From assembly GCF_026340675.1 (NCBI RefSeq), contig NZ_JAPEOX010000001.1, positions 6,448,001-6,512,000 of the forward strand: a stretch of 64,000 nucleotides of DNA, given 5' to 3'. The notes under the pieces were generated by a model. It saw only the letters and a list, made by a program, of their open reading frames with translations. It ran no database searches and was not told where the DNA came from. Below, one piece after another: positions 15,785-24,364 of the stretch (position 1 is its first letter; the number at the start of each line of letters is the position of its first letter). This DNA comes from Streptomyces sp. NBC_01264 (GTDB taxonomy: Bacteria > Actinomycetota > Actinomycetes > Streptomycetales > Streptomycetaceae). The position numbers and the translations under genes were made by a program.

Positions 15785-18718
15785 GTGCAGAAGAAGCGGC
15801 CTCGGAAGAACGGCACCGTCGCGAACGGCACCGCACCCGACGTCACCGCACCCGACCGACGAGCCCCGGGCGGCCCGGTCGCCGCGACCGCTCCCGCAGG
15901 GCGCCGCGTCCGCGTGCGCAGCAGGCTGGTCATCGGGGTCGCCGTGGCCGGGATCGCCGTGCTCGTGGCGGGAGCGCCCGCCGTCCTGTCCGCCTCCGCG
16001 GACCTCAAGGACTCCCAGCAGCTGGTCACCCTCGCCGACCGGAGCCGGCAGACCCTCACCCTCGCCCACCTCCTCGGCGACGAGCGCGACGCGGTCACCG
16101 AGTACGTGGCCAAGGGCCGCCCCGGCGGAGTCCGGGGCAAGCAGGCCGCCGCGGTCCAGGAACGCGCCGCGGGCACCGACCGCCAGCTCGCCGAGGTGCA
16201 GGCCGACGCCGACGAGGAACTGTCCGAGGCCGTCGGCCGGATCGCGGCCGTCCGTACCGAGGCCATGGAGGGCAGGGACAGCGCCCTCACCGCGCACCAG
16301 GCCTACTCCGGTGTCATCGCCGAACTCCTCGCACCGGGCAACCGGATCACCGAGCTGACCCCGCCGCGCGCCGCAGACGCCCTCGTCACCACCCGCCCGC
16401 TGGCCGCGCTCGGCCAGGCCGTGGAGCAGGCCTCCGCCACCCGCGGACTGCTGCTCGCCGCGCTGTCCGTGCCCGGCGGCGACAAGCAGCCGGGCACCGC
16501 CTTCGTGGACGAACTCACCGCCGCCGCCCAGCGGGCGCGCGTACGGGAGCAGGGCGCGCTCGACGACTTCGCGCGGGCCGCGCGTCCCGACGTACGCCAG
16601 AGCCTCACCGCCACCGTCACCGGACCCGAGGTCAAGACGGCCGACGACTACCTCAAGCGGCTCACCGACCGGCCGACCCTTTCCCCGGCCGACCGCAAGC
16701 TCGATCCCGGCGCCGTCGGACCGGCCCTCACCGCCCGCGTCGACCGGATGCGTTCGGTCGAGGCCACCCTCGCCGGCCAGCGCGCCACCGCGCTCGCCGC
16801 GCTGCGCGACGACGACGTGACCGCGCTGGAGGTCATGGTGGCCTGCCTCGGCGTGCTGTTCCTCGTCACCCTCGGCATCTCCACCGCCATCGCGCGCTCC
16901 CTCACCCGGCCGCTGTCGGTCCTGCGGCGCGGCGCGGCCCGGCTGGCCACGCCGGAGGGTTCGGTGGAACCGGTCCGGTTCACGGGCCGCAACGACGAGT
17001 TCGCCGAGGTGGTGCGCCACCTCAACGCGGTACGCGGCCAGACGGTCTCCCTGCACACCCGGATCGCCGGACTCGACGCCGACCGCCGCCGCCTCATCGG
17101 CCGCAACGAGGCGCTCTCGGCCGGCCGGGAGGCGCTGGAGGAAGAGCTCGCGCAGCTGCGGGCGGGGCTGGAGGAGCACCGCCGCATCATGTCGACGACG
17201 TCCGTGTCGCTGTCCCTGCGGACCCTGGGGCTCGTCGAGCGCCAACTCGTCGTCATCGAGGAGCTGGAGTCCGAGGAGCCGGATCCGGACCGCCTCGCCA
17301 CCCTGTTCAAGCTCGACCACCTGGCGACCGTGATGCGCCGCCACAACGAGAACCTGCTCGTCCTCGCCGGCCAGGAACACGGCCACGGCCAGGGCCTGCC
17401 GGTGCCGCTGGTCGACGTCATGCGGGCGGCGGTCAGCGAGATCGAGCGCTACGAGCGCGTCGACCTCGGCGCGCTGCCCTCGTACACGCAGGTCGCCGGG
17501 CACGCCGCCGACGACATCTCGCACGTCCTGGCGGAGCTGCTGGAGAACGCGACGACCTTCTCGCCGCCGGACGCCAAGGTCAAGGTGTCCGGCTGGCTGC
17601 TGGACTCCGGTGACGTGGTGCTCTCCGTCGTCGACGAGGGCATCGGGATCACCGATGACCGGCTGGCCACGCTGAACCAGCGGCTGGCCACGCCCGACGC
17701 GTACGACGAGGAGCCCGAGTCCGAACACGGCCTGGGCCTCGGCCTCTACGTGGCGGGCCGGCTCGCGGCCCGGCACGGGGTCGGCGCGGAGCTGCGCACC
17801 CAGCGCAACGGCGGCACCGAGGCCCTGGTCGTGGTCCCGGCGGCGCTGCTGCCCGCCACCCCGCCGGCTTCGCCGGTCCACGCCCTGGGCGCACTGGGCG
17901 CACCCGCGCTGCACCTGCCCGGGGCGATCGCGGAGGCCAACGAGAACACCCTTCCCTCGCGGCTACGGGGCGCTGCCGCGTCCGTGACGGAAAGCCCGGC
18001 GGAGCCCGAGGCGGCCCCGCTGTCCCCGGAGCCCGTCTTCGAGGCGGAGCCGGCCGCGGCCCCGGAGCCCGTCGCCTTCCCCGAGCCGGAGCCCGCCCAC
18101 GGCGCCGCGGACGACACCGAGCGGGCCGGCGCCGAGCCGCCCGCCCGGGTGGCTGCGGAGCCCGCTCCGGCGGCGTTCGCGCCTCCGGCCGGGCAGCTGC
18201 CGCCCACGGAGCAGGTGTTCCGGGTCCCGGCGCCGGTCGAGGTGCCGGACGAGCAGGTGTTCCGCGTACGGCCGCAGGCCCAGGACGCCGCCGAGGTGCC
18301 CGCGGAGCCGTCGGCCGGGGCGCCCGCGGAGGTACCCGCCGAGCAGGCGTTCCGCGTACCGCCGCAGGCCCAACCGTCCCGGGGCCGGGACGCCGCCGAC
18401 GCCGCCGACGCCGCCGCCCCACAGGGGAGCGAGCCCGAGGAGGTCCTCACCGACAAGGGGCTGCCCAAGCGGAGCCCCCGCACGGTGACCGCCGGGCGCG
18501 GGGAGGAAGCGCGTCCGGCGCCGGGCCGGGTGGACGCCGACGAGCTGCGCCGCCGTCTCGGCGGGTTCTACCGGGGAGCCCAGGACGGGCGCCGCGTCGT
18601 GGAGGCCGAGCTCGCGCAGGACGCCCGGCAGGACTCCGGTCAGGACTCCCGCCAGGACCCGCCGCAGGACCAGGGGCAGACCGACCGGGGGGACACCGCA
18701 CAGGAGGCACGCACATGA
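15785..18718 (+). CDS. cvnA: Conservon sensor-kinase-like protein CvnA
   Basis: About 977-residue membrane protein. Helix 1 near residues 47-70, an extracellular nitrate/nitrite-sensor-like helical region, helix 2 near 352-372, HAMP, coiled coil, then a histidine-kinase-type ATPase domain with N-box ELLENATTFSPP (about 583), G1 DEGIGI (about 617) and G2 GLGLGLYVAGRL. No canonical HExxT phospho-acceptor box is visible; DHLATVMRRHNENLL occupies that place, as is usual in conservon proteins. Residues about 700-977 are an Ala/Pro/Glu tail with three EQVFRV-type repeats. GTG 15785 was preferred over TTG 15773, but the start is not certain. It begins cvnABCD; membrane signalling to the CvnD GTPase is the family model. 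Confidence 0.9.
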   Translation: MQKKRPRKNGTVANGTAPDVTAPDRRAPGGPVAATAPAGRRVRVRSRLVIGVAVAGIAVLVAGAPAVLSASADLKDSQQLVTLADRSRQTLTLAHLLGDERDAVTEYVAKGRPGGVRGKQAAAVQERAAGTDRQLAEVQADADEELSEAVGRIAAVRTEAMEGRDSALTAHQAYSGVIAELLAPGNRITELTPPRAADALVTTRPLAALGQAVEQASATRGLLLAALSVPGGDKQPGTAFVDELTAAAQRARVREQGALDDFARAARPDVRQSLTATVTGPEVKTADDYLKRLTDRPTLSPADRKLDPGAVGPALTARVDRMRSVEATLAGQRATALAALRDDDVTALEVMVACLGVLFLVTLGISTAIARSLTRPLSVLRRGAARLATPEGSVEPVRFTGRNDEFAEVVRHLNAVRGQTVSLHTRIAGLDADRRRLIGRNEALSAGREALEEELAQLRAGLEEHRRIMSTTSVSLSLRTLGLVERQLVVIEELESEEPDPDRLATLFKLDHLATVMRRHNENLLVLAGQEHGHGQGLPVPLVDVMRAAVSEIERYERVDLGALPSYTQVAGHAADDISHVLAELLENATTFSPPDAKVKVSGWLLDSGDVVLSVVDEGIGITDDRLATLNQRLATPDAYDEEPESEHGLGLGLYVAGRLAARHGVGAELRTQRNGGTEALVVVPAALLPATPPASPVHALGALGAPALHLPGAIAEANENTLPSRLRGAAASVTESPAEPEAAPLSPEPVFEAEPAAAPEPVAFPEPEPAHGAADDTERAGAEPPARVAAEPAPAAFAPPAGQLPPTEQVFRVPAPVEVPDEQVFRVRPQAQDAAEVPAEPSAGAPAEVPAEQAFRVPPQAQPSRGRDAADAADAAAPQGSEPEEVLTDKGLPKRSPRTVTAGRGEEARPAPGRVDADELRRRLGGFYRGAQDGRRVVEAELAQDARQDSGQDSRQDPPQDQGQTDRGDTAQEART
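18205..18375 (+). repeat. EQ(V/A)FRV repeats in the CvnA tail
   Basis: Three copies of a unit beginning EQVFRVPAP, EQVFRVRPQAQ and EQAFRVPPQAQ, separated by Pro/Ala/Glu spacer. The first two are about 45 nt apart and the third about 100 nt further on. The codons are similar but not identical, so this is an old in-frame duplication in a disordered cytoplasmic tail. Confidence 0.7.
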
Positions 18719-19206
18719 ACGCGTCCAGTACGTACGGACTGAGCACCCAGGCCCGCAACCTTCAGTGGCTGCTGACCGACCTCGTCGAGGAGGTACCCGG
18801 GGTCAACTCGGTGGCCGTCGTCTCCTCGGACGGGCTCCTCCTGCTGTCCTCCGATCCGGTGGCACCCGACACACCCGCTCCGTCCTCCGCACCCGCCCGC
18901 CCCGCGGGCCCCCGCGGCGCCTCCGCCGATCTCGCGACCATCGTCTCCGGCCTCGGCTCGCTCACCACGGGCGCCGCCGCCCTGATGGACGGCGGCTCGG
19001 TCAAGCAGACGATGGTGGCCATGGAGCACGGTTCCGTGTTCGTCATGGCCATCAGCGACGGCTCGCTCCTCGGCGTACACGCCACGCCGGACTGCGACAT
19101 GAGCGTCGTCGCGTACCACATGGCCTTGTTCGTGGGCCGCGCCGGCCACGTCCTGACCCCCGAAGTCCGCAGTGAGCTGCGCCAGTCGATGGAGAAAACC
19201 CCGTGA
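18715..19206 (+). CDS. cvnB: Roadblock/LC7 protein CvnB
   Basis: 163-residue Roadblock/LC7-fold protein. Conserved features include LLTDLVEEVPGVNSVAVVSSDGLLL near the N-terminus and a GSVFVMAISDGSLLGVHA strand pair. The family partners small Ras-like GTPases and may act as an MglB-like regulator of CvnD. The ATG overlaps the cvnA stop as ATGA, so translation is coupled. A Ser/Pro-rich loop (about residues 45-65) is longer than in many relatives. Confidence 0.93.
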   Translation: MNASSTYGLSTQARNLQWLLTDLVEEVPGVNSVAVVSSDGLLLLSSDPVAPDTPAPSSAPARPAGPRGASADLATIVSGLGSLTTGAAALMDGGSVKQTMVAMEHGSVFVMAISDGSLLGVHATPDCDMSVVAYHMALFVGRAGHVLTPEVRSELRQSMEKTP

Positions 19207-19592
19207 GGAGTCCGGCCTCCGACCGGCTGCCGATACGCGGCGCCGACCGCCGTCCCGCCCGTGTACGCCCCTACTCCCTGACGGGCGGCCGCACCCGCTT
19301 CACCCAGGTCCTGCACGTCGAGACCTTCGTCGCGGCCCTCGACACCAAGGTGTCCGAGCCGCGCAAGGCCGACCGGATGCCGGAGATGCCGGCGATCGTC
19401 GAGGTCTGCCGCCGCATGCGGACGATCGCCGAGATCGCCGCCCTGCTGAAGCTGCCGCTCGGCGTGGTCCGCGTCCTGGTCAGCGACCTCGCCGACCAGG
19501 GCAGGATCCGTGTCTACGGGACCGGCCACGGCAGCGGCCGTCCCGACCGCGCTCTGCTCGAAAGGGTGCTCAGTGGGCTCCGCCGTCTCTGA
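19203..19592 (+). CDS. cvnC: DUF742 protein CvnC
   Basis: 129-residue DUF742 protein. VRPYSLTGGRTRF at the start of the domain and a winged-helix-like IVEVCRRMRTIAEIAALLKLPLGVVRVLVSDL segment are typical. It may link the membrane kinase-like protein to the GTPase or bind DNA; the family role is not firmly established. GTG start overlaps the cvnB stop (GTGA), and the 3' end overlaps cvnD by 20 nt. Confidence 0.92.
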   Translation: MRSPASDRLPIRGADRRPARVRPYSLTGGRTRFTQVLHVETFVAALDTKVSEPRKADRMPEMPAIVEVCRRMRTIAEIAALLKLPLGVVRVLVSDLADQGRIRVYGTGHGSGRPDRALLERVLSGLRRL

Positions 19593-20220
19593 AACCGGTC
19601 TCTTCTCTTCCTCCGTGAACCCGGACACCGATCCGGACGAGCCCGTACAGCCCTGGCAGTACGACCGCTCGCGCGCGCCCGTCGCCGTGAAGGTGCTGGT
19701 GGCGGGTGGTTTCGGGGTGGGCAAGACCACGTTCGTCGGTTCCGTCTCCGAGATCCGGCCGCTGCGCACCGAAGCGGTGATGACCGAGGCCGCCGCTCCG
19801 ACCGACGACCTGTCCGCAACCCCGGACAAGCACACCACCACCGTCGCCATGGACTTCGGCCGCGTCACCCTCGACGACGACCTCGTCCTGTACGTGTACG
19901 GGACCCCCGGCCAGGAACGCTTCTGGTTCATGTGGGACGACCTGGTGCGCGGTGCCGTCGGCGGGATCGTCCTCGCCGACACGCGACGGCTGCGCGACTG
20001 CTTCCCGGCGCTCGACTACTTCGAGAGCTGCGGACTGCCGTACGCCGTGGCCGTCAACCACTTCGAGGGCATGCCTTCGTACGAACCGGAGGACGTGCGG
20101 GAGGCGTTGACCGTACCGGCGCACGTACCCGTCGTGATCATGGACGCGCGGCGCCGGGTGACGGTCCTGGAATCCCTGATGACCCTCGTGGGCCACGCCC
20201 TCGACACGACCCCCGAATAG
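19573..20220 (+). CDS. cvnD: Ras-like GTPase CvnD
   Basis: 215-residue small GTPase of the conservon type. G1 is GGFGVGKTT (about residue 49), G3 region YGTPGQERFWFMW, and the G4 position reads VAVNHFEG, so the usual NKxD is reduced to an NxF form as in related actinobacterial proteins. Expected to cycle between GTP and GDP in response to CvnA/B/C. GTG 19573 lies inside the cvnC 3' end and gives the usual family length; a longer frame upstream is cvnC shadow. The monooxygenase gene follows after 11 bp and is probably cotranscribed. Confidence 0.93.
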   Translation: MGSAVSETGLFSSSVNPDTDPDEPVQPWQYDRSRAPVAVKVLVAGGFGVGKTTFVGSVSEIRPLRTEAVMTEAAAPTDDLSATPDKHTTTVAMDFGRVTLDDDLVLYVYGTPGQERFWFMWDDLVRGAVGGIVLADTRRLRDCFPALDYFESCGLPYAVAVNHFEGMPSYEPEDVREALTVPAHVPVVIMDARRRVTVLESLMTLVGHALDTTPE

Positions 20221-20231
20221 AGAGCGTGCAC

Positions 20232-21479
20232 ATGCGCAAGATACTCGTCGTCGGCGCCGGCCAGTCCGGTCTCCAGCTCGCCCTCGGACTCCAAGCGAAG
20301 GGGTACGAGGTCACCCTCATGTCCAACCGGACGGCGGACGAGATCCGCACCGGTCGGGTCATGTCCACCCAGTGCATGTTCGACACGGCGCTCCAGCACG
20401 AGCGGGACCTCCAGCTGAACTTCTGGGAGCAGCAGGCGCCGAAGATCGAGGGCCTGGGCGTCTCGGTCTCCGCCCCCGACGGCAGCCGCGCCATCGACTG
20501 GCTCGGTAACCTGAAGGGCTTCGCCCAGTCCGTCGACCAGCGCGTGAAGATGGCCGGCTGGCTCGACACCTTCGCGCAGCGCGGCGGGCAGCTCGTCATC
20601 CACGGCGCGTCCGTCTCCGACCTGGACTTCTTCTCCCGTACGTACGACCTGGTGCTGGTCGCGGCCGGCAAGGGCGAGCTGGTCTCGCTGTTCGGCCGGG
20701 ACGCGGCCCGCTCCCCGTACGACGCCCCGCAGCGCGCGCTCGCCGTGTCGTACGTGCACGGGGTGGCGCCGCGCCCCGAGCACCCGGAGACGGAGGCCGT
20801 GCGCTGCAACCTTGTCCCGGGCGCCGGCGAGCTGTTCGTAATGCCGACGCTGACCACCTCCGGGCGGGCCGACATCCTCTTCTGGGAGGGGATCCCGGGC
20901 GGACCGCTGGACGTCTTCGGCGGGGTGAAGGACCCGCAGGCCCACCTCGCGCTGACGCTGGAACTGATGGAGAAGTTCACTCCCTGGGAGTACGCGCGGG
21001 CGACGAAGGTGGAGCTGACGGACGCGGGCGCCACGCTCGCCGGGCGGTACGCCCCCGTCGTCCGCAATCCGATCGGCCGGCTGCCGGGCGGCGGGCTGGT
21101 GCTGGGCGTGGCGGACGTGGTCGTCGCCAACGACCCGATCACCGGGCAGGGGTCGAACTCCGCCGCCAAGTGCGCGGCCTCGTACCTCTCGTCGATCCTC
21201 ATGCACGGGGACAAGCCGTTCGACGAGGCGTGGATGAAGGCGACCTTCGACAAGTACTGGTTCACCAGCGGCAAGCCCGCCACCCAGTGGACGAACGCCA
21301 TGCTCGGCGTCCCGCCGGAGCACGTGCTGAACCTGATCGGCGCGGCCGGGCAGCTCCAGCCGGTGGCGGATCGATTCGCCAACGGCTTCGACAACCCGGC
21401 CGACTTCGACGCGTACTTCTACGACCCCGAGGACGCGGCGGACTACCTCGCCGACGTCTCGGGTGCCTCGGGCGCTTAG
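20232..21479 (+). CDS. StyA-like FAD-dependent monooxygenase in conservon operon
   Basis: 415-residue flavoprotein of the styrene/indole monooxygenase group (two-component FAD epoxidases). The N-terminal Rossmann motif is ILVVGAGQSGLQLALGL; a second FAD-binding segment near residues 295-310 reads DPITGQGSNSAAK. StyA-type enzymes need reduced FAD from a separate StyB reductase, and no such gene is in the window. Starting 11 bp after cvnD on the same strand, it occupies the position where some other conservons carry a cytochrome P450 (CvnE). The substrate is unknown; a redox role tied to GTPase signalling is inference. Confidence 0.88.
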   Translation: MRKILVVGAGQSGLQLALGLQAKGYEVTLMSNRTADEIRTGRVMSTQCMFDTALQHERDLQLNFWEQQAPKIEGLGVSVSAPDGSRAIDWLGNLKGFAQSVDQRVKMAGWLDTFAQRGGQLVIHGASVSDLDFFSRTYDLVLVAAGKGELVSLFGRDAARSPYDAPQRALAVSYVHGVAPRPEHPETEAVRCNLVPGAGELFVMPTLTTSGRADILFWEGIPGGPLDVFGGVKDPQAHLALTLELMEKFTPWEYARATKVELTDAGATLAGRYAPVVRNPIGRLPGGGLVLGVADVVVANDPITGQGSNSAAKCAASYLSSILMHGDKPFDEAWMKATFDKYWFTSGKPATQWTNAMLGVPPEHVLNLIGAAGQLQPVADRFANGFDNPADFDAYFYDPEDAADYLADVSGASGA

Positions 21480-21492
21480 GCGTCTAGGGCGC

Positions 21493-22719
21493 CTAGGGCG
21501 CCTCGGGAGCCTCGGCCTGCGAGTAACCCGTGTCGTCCCCCGCCGTCGCGGCCTCGGGCAGCGGCGGCGGGGTGAAGGTGCGCAGCGGCGACCCGTCGGG
21601 GTCCGGCCGTACCGCGCCGAGCAGCGGATTCGCCGCGATCGGCGAGACCTTCACCTTCGCGCCCGGCCGGGGCGCCTGGATGACCTTGCCGTCGCCGACG
21701 TACAGGGCCACGTGGGTGGCGGTCGGGAAGTACACCACCAGGTCGCCGGGGCGCAGTTCGTCGAGCGGCACCCTGGGCAGCCGGGCCCACTGCTCCTGAC
21801 TGGTCCGGGGGATCTCGAGGCCCGCGTGCGCCCAGGCCTGCGAGGTCAGCCCGGAACAGTCGAAGGAGGCCGGCCCCTCGGCGCCCCAGACGTACGGCTT
21901 CCCGATCTGGGCGGCCGCGTACGTGAGGGCCGTGCCGCCGGCCGCGGTGGGGTTGCGCAGCTGCGGACCGGCGCTGCCCAGCTTCCCCGAACCGATCAGC
22001 TCCCGCTGCGCGGTGGCCGTCTCCTCGGCCTCGCGGGTGCCGAGCTCGGTGAGCTGGGCGGTACTGAGCGAGGCCAGCATCCGCTCGACCTCCTTGAGCT
22101 GCGCGGCGGCCTCCTCCTTGCGCTTCTTGGTCTCGGCGGCCAGCTTCTGCTCGGAGTCCAGCGCCTTGCGGGCGGCGGTGGCGAGGGTGTCGGCCCGCTT
22201 CTCGCCCTGGGTCAGCCGCTCCAGCGCGGCAGCCCGCCGGGCCCCCTCGCGCTCCGCTACCCGGCGCTGTTCCAGGGCCCCTTGGGGGTCCCCGGCGAAG
22301 AGCATCCGGGCGTACGGGGAGAATCCGCGGGCCCCCTTGTACTGCTCGCGCGCCAGCCGGCCCGTGGTGGTCTGGGCCTCGGTGACGGCGGTACGGGCCT
22401 TGCCGAGCTCGGTGCTGAGCCGGCTCTCCTCGCGCTGCCGGGAGGTGAGGGCGGTCTCGGCGGCGTTGTAGGCCTCGGTGGCCTGCTCGGCGCGCTGGTA
22501 GAGGCCTTGGAGACGGGTGAGGAGCACTCCAACGGGCGCTGCGGGCTCGGTGGGGGCGTCCGGGGCATCCGGAGCCGTGGGTGTGTCCGGTACCGCGGGC
22601 GTCTCCGGTGCCACGGGGGCGGCGGGCTCGGCGTGGGTGACGGGGAGCGGGCCGGCCGTGACGAGGGCTGCGGCGAGGCACGCGGCGCGAAGCAGCCGAC
22701 GTCTGCGTCGTCGTGACAT
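21493..22719 (-). CDS. NlpC/P60 cell-wall endopeptidase
   Basis: 408-residue secreted peptidoglycan hydrolase. Signal peptide (about residues 1-31, Arg-rich start then LLRAACLAAALVTAG), a Pro/Ala linker, a long coiled coil (about 65-240) and an NlpC/P60 catalytic domain with Cys288 in ASFDCSGL and the conserved His in TATHVALYVGD. It would cleave stem-peptide bonds in the wall; coiled-coil NlpC proteins of actinobacteria are often held inactive until a partner binds. ATG 22719 has AGGAGG seven bases upstream. It converges on the StyA-like gene with a 13-bp gap and is divergent from the sigma-factor gene. Confidence 0.93.
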   Translation of the reverse strand: MSRRRRRRLLRAACLAAALVTAGPLPVTHAEPAAPVAPETPAVPDTPTAPDAPDAPTEPAAPVGVLLTRLQGLYQRAEQATEAYNAAETALTSRQREESRLSTELGKARTAVTEAQTTTGRLAREQYKGARGFSPYARMLFAGDPQGALEQRRVAEREGARRAAALERLTQGEKRADTLATAARKALDSEQKLAAETKKRKEEAAAQLKEVERMLASLSTAQLTELGTREAEETATAQRELIGSGKLGSAGPQLRNPTAAGGTALTYAAAQIGKPYVWGAEGPASFDCSGLTSQAWAHAGLEIPRTSQEQWARLPRVPLDELRPGDLVVYFPTATHVALYVGDGKVIQAPRPGAKVKVSPIAANPLLGAVRPDPDGSPLRTFTPPPLPEAATAGDDTGYSQAEAPEAP

Positions 22720-22907
22720 GGGGTCACCTCCTGGCGGCCGATGCTGCCATGAGCGGTATGACAAATCGCCCAGCCGGGGCGGCCGTGCCGCGCCGCTCAC
22801 CCGGTCGGCGTACGTCCGCGGCCGCACCCGATGAAACGCTTGACGCGGCTTTCGCCAAGTACGGGGTGAGGGGCCGACGGGGCCCCGCGGACCAGGGGAG
22901 GCACCGG

Positions 22908-23627
22908 ATGAGCGGCGCATACGAGGACGGCGCGGCGGCGGGCGGCGCACGGGCGGGCGGCACGCGGGCGGCGAGCAGGGGGAAGGGCTCCGGGTGGGCG
23001 GGTGCCGGGCCACCGGATCGCCGGCAACAGGAGCTCCGGCAACCAGATGTGCGGCCACCGGATGAGCGGCCACCGGATCTCCGGACTCCGGAAGGGTTCG
23101 GCGCGTTCTACGAGGAGCACATCGACGCCGTGCTCGGGTTCGTCACCCGGCGGGTCACCGACCCGCACCTGGCGGCGGACCTCACGGCCGACATCTTCCT
23201 GGCCGCGTTGAAGGACGTGGCCGGCTATCGGCCCGACAGGGGAGTGCCGATCGCGTGGCTCTACGGCATCGCGCGCAACGTCCTCGCGAACCACGCCCGT
23301 GCGGGAGCCCGCGAGCGCGGTGCGATGCAACGGCTCAGCGGGCGAAGGCTGCTCGACGACCAGGACGTGGCGGCCCTGGAGGAACGGATAGACGCACAGC
23401 GGGCCTTCCGCGACCTGGCCGCGCGGCATGCCGCCCTGTCGGAGCCGCTGCGGGCCACGCTCGACCTGGTCGTGATCGACGGCCTCACCCCGGCCGAGGC
23501 AGCCCAGGCCCTCGGCGTCACCCAGGCCACCGTCAGGGTCCGCCTGCACCGCGCCCGGCGTGCCCTGCGCACCCCGGCCGATCCCGCGGCTTCCGCTTCG
23601 GCGCAGCACTTGGAGGTAGCACGATGA
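22908..23627 (+). CDS. ECF-type RNA polymerase sigma factor
   Basis: 239-residue sigma-70-family protein. Region 2 runs about residues 66-135 (FYEEHIDAVLGFVTRRV, DLTADIFLAAL, AWLYGIARNVLANH) and region 4 about 165-225 (LDLVVIDGLTPAEAAQALGV then TVRVRLHRARRAL). The first 60 residues are low-complexity with repeated P-D-x-R motifs from an imperfect tandem DNA repeat (about 23010-23095). ATG 22908 follows AGGGGAGG. The stop overlaps the next ATG (ATGA), so the 81-residue downstream protein is probably its regulator or partner. No autoregulated promoter pair identified. Confidence 0.92.
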   Translation: MSGAYEDGAAAGGARAGGTRAASRGKGSGWAGAGPPDRRQQELRQPDVRPPDERPPDLRTPEGFGAFYEEHIDAVLGFVTRRVTDPHLAADLTADIFLAALKDVAGYRPDRGVPIAWLYGIARNVLANHARAGARERGAMQRLSGRRLLDDQDVAALEERIDAQRAFRDLAARHAALSEPLRATLDLVVIDGLTPAEAAQALGVTQATVRVRLHRARRALRTPADPAASASAQHLEVAR

Positions 23628-23869
23628 GCAACAGGCCCACCGCGTTCGAGGAGCGCCTGAAGACGGAGCTCGTGGCGATAGCCGCCGACCGGGCGGAGTC
23701 CGCGGGAGGGGCGGACCTCGTCGCCGCCCGGACTGCCCGGCGACCGCGAATACCGAAAGCCGCCGGGCCGGTGGCCACGGCGGCGAGGGTGCGGCGAGCG
23801 GCGAGGGCGGTAGCGGGCCTGGTCGCACTGCGGAAGCCGGCGCCGCTGGAGGGCCTTCCCCAGGAGTAG
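23624..23869 (+). CDS. Small protein after sigma factor, possibly truncated anti-sigma
   Basis: 81-residue basic protein starting MSNRPTAFEERLKTELVAIA. Genes in this position in Streptomyces often encode longer proteins with such an N-terminal cytoplasmic segment followed by one membrane helix and an extracellular domain. Here the sequence ends after an Arg/Ala-rich stretch with no membrane helix, so it may be a shortened anti-sigma-like relative or a different small partner. ATGA overlap with the sigma gene indicates coupled translation. Family assignment is inference from context. Confidence 0.65.
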   Translation: MSNRPTAFEERLKTELVAIAADRAESAGGADLVAARTARRPRIPKAAGPVATAARVRRAARAVAGLVALRKPAPLEGLPQE

Positions 23870-23941
23870 GCGGCCGGACGTCCCCCTGGGCCGTCTCTTT
23901 CGGATCTTGCCCGGGCCCGGGCCGAGGGGGGACCGGAGCGG

Positions 23942-24364
23942 TCAGTCGGCCAGGAGGCGGGCCTTGGCCGCTGTGAACTCCTCCGGGGTGAGCAGGCCTT
24001 CGCGGGCCAGGCCGGCCAGTCGGGTCAGGCGGTCCGTCAGATCGGCCCCGGGGGAGGCCGGCCCCGGAGCGCCCTGGCCGGTGTGGGGAGCCGGGCGGGC
24101 GGCTGCGGGCTCCCGGCGGGCGGAGGGGGCCGCCGGGGGCGAGGGGGCCGGGGCGGGAGGCGGGTTCGGGGTCGCGCCGGGTGCCGGGGCGGGGGCGGTC
24201 GCGTCCGGGGCCGTGCCGTCCGGGGGTGGTGGGGCCGCGGCCGCCGCCGGGTGCTGGGCCGTGTCCCAGACGTAGGCACCGCGCGCCAGGATGCCGCGCA
24301 GCAGGGGGTGGCCGGAGGGGCGCTGGGAGGGGTTCACCACGGAACCGATGGGGCGGATGAACAT
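23942..24364 (-). CDS. SHOCT-domain protein
   Basis: 140-residue protein. An N-terminal conserved block (MFIRPIGSVVNPS, LLRGILARGAYVWDTAQ) is followed by a long Pro/Ala linker and a C-terminal SHOCT motif (LTRLAGLAREGLLTPEEFTAAKARLL). SHOCT modules are short oligomerisation or protein-binding helices. Its ATG overlaps the stop of the DUF6325 gene (ATGA), so the two form an operon and probably a complex (inference). Confidence 0.85.
   Translation of the reverse strand: MFIRPIGSVVNPSQRPSGHPLLRGILARGAYVWDTAQHPAAAAAPPPPDGTAPDATAPAPAPGATPNPPPAPAPSPPAAPSARREPAAARPAPHTGQGAPGPASPGADLTDRLTRLAGLAREGLLTPEEFTAAKARLLAD

Noticed and set aside
15737..17914. Long open frame opposite cvnA
   Set aside because: No domain, low-complexity, and fully antisense to a gene with transmembrane, HAMP and ATPase motifs.
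23010..23095. Separate repeat element in the sigma-factor gene
   Set aside because: The CACCGGAT-type words are in frame and encode a degenerate P-D-x-R repeat in the protein N-terminus, so they are best described as part of the coding sequence.
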